A DNA stretch of 64,000 bases from CAVSVP01 sp963731125 (GTDB lineage Bacteria; Pseudomonadota; Gammaproteobacteria; Competibacterales; Competibacteraceae), in assembly GCA_963731125.1 (NCBI GenBank), contig CAVSVP010000008.1, forward strand, positions 496,001 to 560,000, in the 5' to 3' direction. Positions within the stretch are counted from its first letter, which is position 1. Each line of letters starts with the position of its first letter. Both the position numbers and the translations under genes were made by a program. This document shows positions 34,522 to 42,671 of this stretch, one piece after another. The notes beneath the pieces are model-generated. The model ran no database searches and was not told the DNA's origin. It saw nothing but the letters and a program-made list of their open reading frames with translations.

Positions 34522-35791
34522 GGAGGGTCGATTCAAAGTAAAAAAAACCATTTAAAATTATAATATTATCCGACATGCATCGCTAACCTGTTAGCGCTTC
34601 AGCGGTGTTCGGCTCGGCTGACTGATGATCTGCCAGAGTTTCCCGACCTGCTCGCCCATGGCACTGATCCCTTCGCTGATCGATCGCTACCCGGTCATCA
34701 CCAGCAAATGGAAGCTCATGTTGCGGATCAGCGCCATATTAGCCGCCGCTGGTGAGTCCACCAAGCCACCATCATCTTCCTGCAAGACGACATCTTTAGT
34801 CCAGTGCAGGGTGTTTTCGATCTTGCGATGACCCCGAACACGCTGCGCCAAGCGCCACGCCCTGAATGGCTCGCTGGTGATGTAATACGTGGGGTTGTCG
34901 AAGGGTTTACCGTCCCGCTCGCCCTGTCGCCGAACGCTGATAGACTGCTCCAGCCCCGGCCATTGCGCCTTCATCGCCGCCGCGGCCGGCCAGCATGTGC
35001 GCCGACAACGGGTATCATGACCATGGCCGCTTTGGCGCCAACTCCAGGCCGCCGTCGCTGCATTCTGCGCCGTCCGCGCGAGGCGCTTAGGGAGCGTCGG
35101 TTGATTGCCTTTGACGGGGATGAGGTAGCCGTGGCCCTGGGCAGTAATCTGGGCCACCGGTTTTTTTGGCAAGGCAGCGCATCCAGAGTGAACACCGAAC
35201 GCTCGATCCGCAGCGTGCCGATCAATGCTTGCACCACGTCGATTTCGCTGGGCTTATCATTGTCCAGCTTACCGACGCCGCAGATCAGCTGACGAGGATG
35301 ACTAAAAAACGACACCAGCGAGGTAACACGTTGTTTCTCGCCTTCCTTGGGTGGGAAGGTGCGGGTGATACGCTTGCCATCCATAGCGATCGTCTCGGCC
35401 TGCGCGTACTGCGGCATCCAGCGATTGAACTGCCTACACAAGCCCTCGCTCGACAGCTGCTGGCTCAAGCGTTGCAACGTACTGTAGGAGGGCGCTTTAT
35501 CGCGCGGTAACGGGATCACCTCGGCCAGCGCTTGCACATGGGTGCGCGCAAAGCGCGCGATCCCTTTCAGGCTCGTTCGCCCGCATAGCATCGCCATTAC
35601 CATCATCGTTACGCTCGACAACTGCACAGGGCGAATGCCTTTCGCATGACGCGGGTCTGCTAACTCGGATAAATAATGCACTAGCCTGTGATAGGCCATC
35701 AAGGGGGGCTCCGATCGTTCAATAGGTTAGTCAAAGCTGTTCGATAACTTTATGATAGCATAAAATTATCTGTACTTTGAATCGACCCTCC
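34522..35791 (-). mobile_element. ISAs1-family insertion sequence with 10-bp target duplication
   Basis: The inverted ends read GGAGGGTCGATTCAAAGTA on the left and the inverse on the right (34522 and 35791 outward ends). CAAGTTGGAT is duplicated at 34512-34521 and 35792-35801, and 8-10 bp is the usual ISAs1 target size. The transposase inside is frameshifted. Confidence 0.9.
34687..35702 (-). pseudogene. ISAs1-family transposase with a frameshift at an A7 run
   Basis: The N-terminal part begins MMAYHRLVHYLSELADPRHA and contains ETIAMDGKRITRTFP (first Asp) and RSVFTLDALPCQK (second Asp). At CCAAAAAAACC (around 35161-35167) it shifts frame; the other frame continues KPVAQITAQGHGYLIPVKGN with the Glu in GHRKIENTLHWTKDV. 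The homopolymer could be a sequencing error, a real lesion, or a slippage site giving low fusion protein. ISAs1 transposases are normally one ORF, so a lesion or error is likelier. Confidence 0.8.
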
Positions 35792-36509
35792 CAAGTTGGA
35801 TGGGGCCTTCGCCGATTATATCTGGCTGCCCGATGTGGATATTACGGCGGTGAAGATGCCGGACAGCCTGTCCTCCGAAGAGGGGGCATTCACTGAGCCG
35901 GCGGCCACGGTGGTGCATGCCATCCGCCTCTCGCCCATGAAGGCGGGGGATATGGTTGCGGTAGTTGGCGCCGGCCCCATCGGTCTGCTGTGCGTATCGG
36001 CGCTGCAAGCGGCCGGAGCCGGCAGGGTCATCGTGTCCCAGAGCCCTGGGGCCCGCGCGGATCTCGCGCGCAAGTTCGGTGCCGACGCAGTCATTAACCC
36101 GCGCGACCCAGACAACCCGGTAGGCGAACAGATTCGGGAGGTGACCGATGGCGGCGCGGATGTGGTCATCGAGTGCGCCGGCTCGCCGCCGGCACTGCAG
36201 CAGTCCATCGACATGGCTCGGCCGGGCGGTCAGGTGATTCTGGTGGGGGTAAACGAACGTGAGACGCCCATCATCCCCACCAGCCTGATGTTCGGCGAGG
36301 TAGGAATCAGGGGCTCGCTCGCCTGGACCCATACCGATTTTCGTATCGCAGTCGATTTCATGGCCAGCGGTCAGGTTGATGTCAAACCGCTGATCTCCGA
36401 CATCATCGCGTTGCAGGACATTCAACGAGGGTTAGAACGGCTGAAATCCGATAAGTCGCTCATCAAGATCCTGGTCAAGCCCTAACTGTTAACCGACTTG
36501 GAGGACAGC

Positions 36510-36995
36510 ATGATTCTTGCCTTTTCCCATCCCGGCATGGTAGTACCGGATCTGGAGAAAGCCATCGCCTTCTATCGGGACATGTTCGGCTTTCGTGTCA
36601 TCGGTGAGGAGGGCTGGGAGGACAGCCCTGAAACCGACCGCGCCATCGGGCTCCAAGGTTCGGCGAGCAAAGGATGCATGATGGCCGGCCATAACTGCTT
36701 TCTGGAGTTGTTTGAATACCGAGCGCCGAAGCAGACGGCCCCCCCACCGGACCAAATCCTCGCTCACGAAATAGGCATTCGGCATCTGGCCTTCTACGTT
36801 GACGACGTCAAGAAGGAGTTTGACCGACTCATCAGCCTGGGCGGCAGCGCGCTGGGGGAGGCCGATGAGGGGGCTGCGGCCGTGTACGCCCGGGACCCCT
36901 TTGGCAACATCATCGAACTGGCGCTGATTCCCGGCGGCGAAGAGGAACCTACTCGCTTGCCGGGCATCGATAAGTTGAGCAGTTTCCAGGGCTAA
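36510..36995 (+). CDS. VOC/glyoxalase-family protein
   Basis: A 161-residue vicinal-oxygen-chelate protein with two beta-alpha-beta-beta-beta modules. Possible metal ligands are His in LAFSHPGMVVPDLEKAIAFY, Glu in NCFLELFEYRAP, His in GIRHLAFYVDDVKKEF and Glu in DPFGNIIELALIPG. The family includes glyoxalases, epimerases and ring-cleaving dioxygenases; the particular reaction is unclear. ATG at 36510 has GGAGGA directly upstream. It follows MDR 2 by 24 bases, so it likely shares the operon. Confidence 0.83.
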   Translation: MILAFSHPGMVVPDLEKAIAFYRDMFGFRVIGEEGWEDSPETDRAIGLQGSASKGCMMAGHNCFLELFEYRAPKQTAPPPDQILAHEIGIRHLAFYVDDVKKEFDRLISLGGSALGEADEGAAAVYARDPFGNIIELALIPGGEEEPTRLPGIDKLSSFQG

Positions 36996-37015
36996 TATGG
37001 CGGGCACAACAAGCT

Positions 37016-37576
37016 ATGACGGAATCAACAAAACCATCAGATGAGTCGCCGTTGAGCGACCAGCAACCCCAGGTGGGTTGGCGTGTCAAGGTGGGGTTCG
37101 TCATTTTCGTGGCTAGTATCGGGTGGCCGATGTTATTGCCGGTTCTCCCGCTTTTAGGTTGTAGCGGTACAGCGGTCGCCGCGTTCACAGGCATCATGGT
37201 CGTGGCGGCCGAGGTCATGATCTTGGTCGGGGCGGCCATCGCCGGCAAGGAGGGGTTTGCTTATATCAAGGCCAGGGTATTCGGGTTTTTGAAGTCTTAC
37301 GGTCTACCCCGAAAAGTCAGTCGCATTCGCTACCTCATTGGTTTGGTGATGTTTGTTCTGCCGCTGCTGCTCGGTTGGGCATCGCCCTACTTTGGACACT
37401 ATATCCCCGGTCTGAAAGAAAACCCCTTGATTTACGCATTCGTCGGCGACGGGCTGCTGCTGATTAGCCTCTTCATGCTGGGTGGCGACTTCTGGGATAA
37501 GCTGCGCTCGCTATTCGTGCGCGACGCCAAGGCGGTGTTCCCGGAACAGCCTTCAGCGCATGGCTCGACGCACTGA
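37016..37576 (+). CDS. Transporter-suffix-domain membrane protein
   Basis: A 186-residue inner-membrane protein with about five hydrophobic segments (KVGFVIFVASIGWPMLLPVL is the first). It resembles the 'transporter suffix' domain found alone or at the end of secondary transporters. The role is unknown; in this operon it may help move the substrate or product of the dehydrogenases. It starts 21 bases after the VOC gene stop. The hydrophilic C-terminal tail is cytoplasmic or periplasmic; topology cannot be set. Confidence 0.65.
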   Translation: MTESTKPSDESPLSDQQPQVGWRVKVGFVIFVASIGWPMLLPVLPLLGCSGTAVAAFTGIMVVAAEVMILVGAAIAGKEGFAYIKARVFGFLKSYGLPRKVSRIRYLIGLVMFVLPLLLGWASPYFGHYIPGLKENPLIYAFVGDGLLLISLFMLGGDFWDKLRSLFVRDAKAVFPEQPSAHGSTH

Positions 37577-37600
37577 ACTATAACGATTTAAGGCTTTATT

Positions 37601-38969
37601 ATGGTAAATGTAGTCACGAAAAAATCTCAGCCCGAAATGGTCGAGGAATTCATGGGCTGGATCCGGCAGCGCAATCCCGGCGAGCAGGAATTTCATCAAG
37701 CAGTGTACGAGGTGGGCGTCAATGTGCTGCCGTTTCTACTGGATCATCCTGAGTATATGGAGGTAGAAATCTTTAGGCGGCTGACGGAGCCGGACCGTAT
37801 TATTATTTTTCGGGTAGCCTGGCAGGACGATACCGGCAAAATCCAGGTCAACCGTGGCTACCGAGTTCAACACAGCAATGCCATCGGTCCCTACAAGGGT
37901 GGAATTCGGTTTCATCCCAGCGTCAACTTAAGCATCCTTAAGTTTCTGGGCTTCGAGCAGACTTTCAAAAACAGCCTGACGGGGCTTCCCATGGGCGGCG
38001 GCAAGGGCGGCGCTGACTTTGACCCCAAGGGCAAGTCAGATGCTGAGATCATGCGCTTCTGTCAGAGTTTTATGACCGAGCTTTATCGGCACATCGGTCC
38101 TTACACTGACGTGCCCGCCGGCGATATCGGTGTCGGCGCACGCGAGGTCAGTTATCTCTATCGGTCAGTACAAGCGCCTCACCAATCAATTTACCGGTGT
38201 CCTAACGGGCAAGGGTTTGGCTTTTGGCGGCAGCGAGATTCGTGTCGAAGCGACCGGTTACGGCTGCGTCTATATGATGGAAGATATGCTAAAGCACCGG
38301 GATGAGACGATCGAGGGCAAGACTGCCGTTGTCTCGGGCGCCGGTAACGTCGCCCAGTATGCCGTCGACAAGCTTATCGAGCTTGGCGCCAAACCGGTGA
38401 CGATGTCGGATTCCTCCGGGTTTATCTTTGCTCCGGGCGGCATCGATTGTGAGAAGCTTGCCTGGATCAAGGATCTGAAGGAGCGTCGCCGCGGCCGCAT
38501 TGCAGAGTACGCCGCTGAATTCGGTGTCGAGTACCACGCAGGTAAACGTCCCTGGAGTGTGCCGTGTCAGCTCGCGTTTCCCTGTGCTACGCAGAATGAG
38601 ATTTGTCGAGCGGATGCCGAGACCCTACTCAAGAACGGCTGTATTGCGGTAGCGGAAGGGGCAAATATGCCTTCTGAGCAAGCCGCTATCGATGCTTTTC
38701 AAGAGGCCAAGATTTTATTTGCCCCCAGCAAAGCGGCCAATGCCGGCGGAGTTGCAGTCTCCGGTCTCGAGATGACCCAGAACAGCATGCGTCTGTCGTG
38801 GAGTCGCGATGAGCTCAACCGGCACCTGCGTGAGATCATGCTGGATATTCACAGCCGCTGTGTGCAGCACGGCGCGGAGAGCGACCACTATGTAAACTAT
38901 CTCAAGGGAGCCAACATTGCCGGGTTCATTAAGGTCGCCGACGCTATGCTCGCTTACGGGGTGATGTAA
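37601..38969 (+). pseudogene. gdhA: NADP-type glutamate dehydrogenase (GdhA-like), single-base frameshift
   Basis: The protein reads as a ~455-residue hexameric glutamate dehydrogenase. The N-terminal frame has the YKGGIRFHPSVNLSILKFLG, GLPMGGGKGGADFDPKGKSD (substrate lysine) and TDVPAGDIGVGAREVSYLY blocks. One extra base near 38162 moves the rest to the next frame: GQYKRLTNQFTGVLTGKGLA, AVVSGAGNVAQYAVDKLIEL (Rossmann) and NAGGVAVSGLEMTQNSMRLS. If the base is a sequencing error the enzyme is intact and would interconvert 2-oxoglutarate, ammonium and glutamate. It is followed 33 bases on by an NAD kinase gene, which fits an NADP-using enzyme. Confidence 0.88.
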
Positions 38970-39002
38970 AATTGAAAGTTTGCCGCATGATAGGAGCACA
39001 GC

Positions 39003-39770
39003 ATGTCTTATCAACGCATTGCCTGCGTTGACTCGGGTTCGCCACGCGCCAAAGTAAGCCACGCCGAGTTAGCCGGCCGTTACCATATCGTGCCGCCAGA
39101 GGAGAGCGACGTGATCGTCGTGTTGGGCGGTGACGGGTTTATGCTACACTCGATTCACCAGTATCACCACCTGGGTCGCTCGCTCTTCGGCATGAACTGC
39201 GGCACGGTAGGGTTTCTGCTGAATACCTATCGGCTGGACAATCTGCCTGAAAGAATTGAAGCCGCCAAAGAACTTCACCTGCATCCCTTAATCATGAAGG
39301 CAACCACTGCTGCCGGGCGCGTTGAGGAAACCGCAGCATTTAATGAAGTCACCGTTATTCGGCATACCGGTCAGTCGGCGAACATCCGTGTCACCATTGA
39401 CGGCGTGGAGCGACTCGCCAAGTTTGTCGGCGATGGCATCATTGTCGCCACCGCCGCGGGCAGCACCGCCTACAACTTATCGGCTCATGGTCCCATTATA
39501 CCCCTCGGTTCCAGCATTCTCGCGTTAACACCGGTCAGCCCGTTTCGCCCGAGACGGTGGCGAGGCGCTCTATTGCCCCACACTGTTGTCGTTGTTTTGG
39601 AGAACCTGGATCCCAAGAAGCGGCCGCTTACAGCGACGGCGGATTTCAACGAGATTTTTGATGTTGTTTCAGTCACTGTTCGAGAAGATACTTCCACTAC
39701 GGTAAACCTGCTTTTTGATCCTGACCATTCCCTGGAAGAGCGGATTCTAGGCGAGCAATTCACTGCCTGA
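39003..39770 (+). CDS. nadK: NAD kinase (NadK)
   Basis: A 255-residue NAD kinase, which makes NADP from NAD and ATP. The family GGDG motif is in VIVVLGGDGFMLHS, the NE motif in TAAFNEVTVIRHTG, and the conserved substrate region in VGDGIIVATAAGSTAYNLSA. The length and sequence style resemble the short alphaproteobacterial-type NadK more than the ~290-residue gammaproteobacterial enzyme, so this may be a second, acquired copy. Its ATG follows AGGAGCACAGC. It is immediately downstream of the NADP-type glutamate dehydrogenase, suggesting a local supply of NADP. Confidence 0.87.
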   Translation: MSYQRIACVDSGSPRAKVSHAELAGRYHIVPPEESDVIVVLGGDGFMLHSIHQYHHLGRSLFGMNCGTVGFLLNTYRLDNLPERIEAAKELHLHPLIMKATTAAGRVEETAAFNEVTVIRHTGQSANIRVTIDGVERLAKFVGDGIIVATAAGSTAYNLSAHGPIIPLGSSILALTPVSPFRPRRWRGALLPHTVVVVLENLDPKKRPLTATADFNEIFDVVSVTVREDTSTTVNLLFDPDHSLEERILGEQFTA

Positions 39771-39775
39771 CCCGT

Positions 39776-39886
39776 ATGAGGTGCACTTTACATTCAGTCG
39801 CCCTGGAAGCCATCATCGGCCAGCTTTATCTGGCGATTCTGATTGCGCGGCTGGTGAGTCAACAGATCATACCAAAGGAGGGGTGA
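39776..39886 (+). pseudogene. C-terminal relic of a two-helix potassium-channel-like protein
   Basis: With no start, the frame reads TLHSVALEAIIGQLYLAILI then ARLVSQQIIPKEG-stop. The EAIIGQLYLAILIARLV pattern is characteristic of the last helix of Ion_trans_2 potassium-channel proteins. The rest of the gene is missing, presumably deleted when nadK or neighbouring DNA was joined. It lies 30 bases before the start of the ligand-gated channel gene. Confidence 0.55.
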
Positions 39887-40113
39887 TAACAAGTTCTGAT
39901 TGGTAGAAAAATCAATGAATTATGTTACGGTGAATGTAAATATTCGGCCAACCCATTGTTGCCGAAAAATAGGACGGGGCACACGAGGAAAAATAGTGTA
40001 CAAACCGGTCCATGGAAAGTATCCCAAACACCCACCTTACCACCGCGCTGCCCCACCCAAGGGGCTGTGTTATTGGAGAACCACGGTCGCCGTTCGCGCA
40101 GAAATGGGTGACG

Positions 40114-41817
40114 ATGAGTAAACAGGACTATATCGAGCTACGCCATCGGGCAAGCTATTGGGAAATTCAGCATGGGCGAGCGAAAGCCAAGATAGCGCAG
40201 CTGGAGCAGGAGCTGGTTGTTAAGGATGGCAACATCAAAGATTTGCAGAACCGCTTATTCGGGAAGCAGAGCGAGAAGCCTGTGGCGCTGAAATCCGAAA
40301 AAGGCAACCCCCCCGAGCCGCCCTCAAACCGCAGGCGCGGCCAGCAGCCAGGCCGTGGTGGACATGGGCGTACCCAACGACCACATCTTCCGGTGGTGAC
40401 CGAGGAGAGGGATCTGTCGGTGCCGGAGACATGCTGTGCGCAGGGTGGCTTACCGCATCGGCGCAATCCGGCCCTGGATGAGCAGAGCGAGGTCATTGAG
40501 GTGGAGGTGAAAGCCCACCGCCGTCGCTATCGTCGCCAGTCCTATACCTGTCACCCGGGCTGCACCTGTGAGGCTACGCCGATCATTATCACCGCCCCGG
40601 CTCCACCCAAGTTGATTCCTCGCAGTCCCTACGGGGTCAGCTTCTGGGTGGAAGTGATCTTGGGAAAATACCGCTATGGGCAACCCACCCACCGTTATCT
40701 GCAGGACCTCAGGGATCAGGGGTTGCCGGTTTCACCGGGAACGGTCGGCGGTGGCTTGCAAGCGCTCGTACCCCTGGTTGAGCCGGTGCGCGAAGCCCTC
40801 TACGACCAACAGATGAGTGAACGGCTGTTTCACAACGATGAGACCCGCTGGGAAGTGTGTGTGGAGCGCGAGGACAAGGTCGGCACCCGCGGGTATCTGT
40901 GGCTAACCCGTTCGGCCTCGGTCATCTTCTATTGTCTTGACCCGAGTCGCAGTGCGGCGGTGCCGGGGGCGCATTTTGCGGGCTTGAAGCATGACCCGGT
41001 CATTATCGTCTGCGATCGCTATAGCGCGTACAAAAAGCTCGCCCGACTGGTCGAGGGCATCCTGCTGGCCTTCTGCTGGGCGCACGTACGTCGTGATTTC
41101 CTGAATGCCGGACGATCCTTTGCCGAGTTGCAAGGGTGGGCGCTGGAGTGGAAGGAGCGCATTGGCACACGCTATCATCTCAACGCGCTGCGTCTGGAAC
41201 AGCGGAATTCGGAGCGGACACTGAGCGAGCAGTCTGAGGCCTTCACGGAACACCACCAGGCGCTGCAAACGACTCTGCAACGAATGCATGGGGAAGCCAC
41301 GCGGGTGGTGGCGCCTAACAGTGCCGGCGTGCCACTCCTTCCTTCGGCCGCCAGCGAAGCGCCGTCGAGTACGCCGGTGGCCCCCTTATCCAAGGGGGCG
41401 CAACGCCAACAACAGCAGGTGCTCCAGAGCCTGCTTGAGCACTGGCCAGGGCTGACTCTCTTTCTCGATCACCCCGAGGTTCCTCTGGACAACAATCGCG
41501 CCGAGAACAGCCTGCGTACCCCGGTGACCGGACGCAAGCACTACTATGGATCGGGCAGCCTCTGGAGTGCGCAGTTGGCCGCCACCCGCTTCTCGGTGCT
41601 GCAGACGTTGGAGCTGTGGGGCATTAACCCGCGGCACTGGTTGACGGTTTATCTCCAGGCGTGTGCCGACAATGGCGCCCGCCCCCCGCGGGATCTCGAT
41701 CCCTTTCTGCCGTGGCGCATGGAGGAACCGCGACGTGCTGAGCTGACCCGACCCTATTCCCCCCAGGCGCCACCGGCCTCACCCACCGCACCCGTACCCG
41801 GTCACGACCGCTCGTGA
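40114..41817 (+). CDS. IS66-family TnpC transposase
   Basis: A 567-residue IS66 transposase. It has an N-terminal leucine-rich coiled region (IAQLEQELVVKDGNIKDLQN), a basic and proline-rich zinc-binding-like part with several cysteines (SYTCHPGCTCEATP), and the DDE domain with LFHNDETRWEVC, IIVCDRYSAYKKLA and DNNRAENSLRTP as the acidic triad. The longer frame from 40012 has no good ribosome site; ATG at 40114 is preferred. Its stop overlaps the GTG of the DruA-like gene, so the two are coupled. No frameshift is present. Confidence 0.9.
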   Translation: MSKQDYIELRHRASYWEIQHGRAKAKIAQLEQELVVKDGNIKDLQNRLFGKQSEKPVALKSEKGNPPEPPSNRRRGQQPGRGGHGRTQRPHLPVVTEERDLSVPETCCAQGGLPHRRNPALDEQSEVIEVEVKAHRRRYRRQSYTCHPGCTCEATPIIITAPAPPKLIPRSPYGVSFWVEVILGKYRYGQPTHRYLQDLRDQGLPVSPGTVGGGLQALVPLVEPVREALYDQQMSERLFHNDETRWEVCVEREDKVGTRGYLWLTRSASVIFYCLDPSRSAAVPGAHFAGLKHDPVIIVCDRYSAYKKLARLVEGILLAFCWAHVRRDFLNAGRSFAELQGWALEWKERIGTRYHLNALRLEQRNSERTLSEQSEAFTEHHQALQTTLQRMHGEATRVVAPNSAGVPLLPSAASEAPSSTPVAPLSKGAQRQQQQVLQSLLEHWPGLTLFLDHPEVPLDNNRAENSLRTPVTGRKHYYGSGSLWSAQLAATRFSVLQTLELWGINPRHWLTVYLQACADNGARPPRDLDPFLPWRMEEPRRAELTRPYSPQAPPASPTAPVPGHDRS

Positions 41818-42671
41818 GCTATCGCTACTGTGGTCGCCACTTCCGTGCCGAGGAGATCGCCCAAATCCGTCGGCTCATTGCTGAGGCGCCCGGACGCACC
41901 CGCGCCGAGCTCTCCCGATTGACCTGTCAGGTCCTGGGCTGGTACAAGGCCGATGGCGGCTGGAAAGACATGTCCGCCCGCGTCGCCATGCTACGGATGC
42001 ACCGCGATGGGCTCATCGAGCTGCCACCCCCGCGTCACCCCCAACCCCGGGCAACGGTGGCGATCACTTCGCAAACCGATCCCGGGCTACCGATCGTCAG
42101 CCCGGCTCGGGCCCTCACCCCGCTACGACTGCAACCGGTTCAAAACCGCCAGGATTCGCGGCGGTGGAACGAGTACCTCCACCGCTACCACTATCTCGGC
42201 TATCAACCCCTGCCTGGCGCCCAATTGCGCTACCGCATCTTCTCCGGCCCACAACTGATCGCGCGGCTCGGCTTTGGCGCCGCCGCCTGGCAGGTCGCGC
42301 CACGCGACCGCGATATCGGCTGGCGCCCTGAGCAGCGCACGCGACATCTGCCGCTGATCGTCAACAATGCCCGCTTTCTGATCCTGCCCTGGGTGCACTC
42401 CCGCAATCTGGCCTCCATGATCTTAGCCAAGGCCGCCCGGCTGCTTCCCAGGCAGTGGCAGCAGCAGTATGGCTATCGCCCCGTCCTGCTAGAGACTTTC
42501 GTGGAGAAACCCCGCTTTCAGGGCACCTGCTACCAAGCGGCCAATTGGGTTTACCTGGGTCAAACTCAAGGCCGGGGGAAACTCGGACCGGCTCGAAAAC
42601 AGAGTGTTCCCATCAAGGACTTATGGGTTTATCCTTTGGATCAACACTTCAGGCAGGTGCTAACCCGCTGA
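41814..42671 (+). CDS. DruA-like DUF4338 protein encoded in the IS66 element
   Basis: A 285-residue DUF4338 protein. The N-terminal part (1-75) is a helical region of the RAELSRLTCQVLGWYKADGG type. The core has YHYLGYQPLPGAQLRYRIFS, RDRDIGWRPEQRTRHLPLIV, NNARFLILPWVHSRNLAS, VLLETFVEKPRFQGTCYQAA and YLGQTQGRGK, closely following the DruA consensus. DruA is a component of Druantia anti-phage systems, of unknown biochemistry. The gene starts at GTG 41814 and overlaps tnpC by four bases, so it is part of the element's operon. It ends ten bases before the right repeat. No other Druantia genes (druB-E) are present. It may aid transposition rather than defence. Confidence 0.88.
   Translation: MSYRYCGRHFRAEEIAQIRRLIAEAPGRTRAELSRLTCQVLGWYKADGGWKDMSARVAMLRMHRDGLIELPPPRHPQPRATVAITSQTDPGLPIVSPARALTPLRLQPVQNRQDSRRWNEYLHRYHYLGYQPLPGAQLRYRIFSGPQLIARLGFGAAAWQVAPRDRDIGWRPEQRTRHLPLIVNNARFLILPWVHSRNLASMILAKAARLLPRQWQQQYGYRPVLLETFVEKPRFQGTCYQAANWVYLGQTQGRGKLGPARKQSVPIKDLWVYPLDQHFRQVLTR

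Larger units (their letters stand above)
34156..36485 (+). pseudogene. Zinc-type medium-chain dehydrogenase (MDR) 2, split by ISAs1
   Basis: The first part (34156-34521) carries CGICGSDLHAW, the GHEATG zinc motif and CGKCVACRNGIPNAC (structural zinc). It is cut after PKLD. The second part resumes at 35802 with GAFADYIWLPDVDITAVKMP, then the Rossmann motif VVGAGPIGLLCVSALQAAGA. Removing the 1270-bp ISAs1 element and one copy of CAAGTTGGAT restores an uninterrupted 349-residue polyol/threonine-dehydrogenase-like enzyme, the normal family length. Its start has GAGGAG and lies ten bases after MDR 1. The pairing of two related dehydrogenases suggests successive oxidation steps or duplicated substrate range. 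Confidence 0.9.

Noticed and set aside
41814..42671. A full Druantia defence system around the DruA-like gene
   Set aside because: No druB-E or helicase genes are nearby, and the gene lies inside a transposon; only the DruA family is supported.
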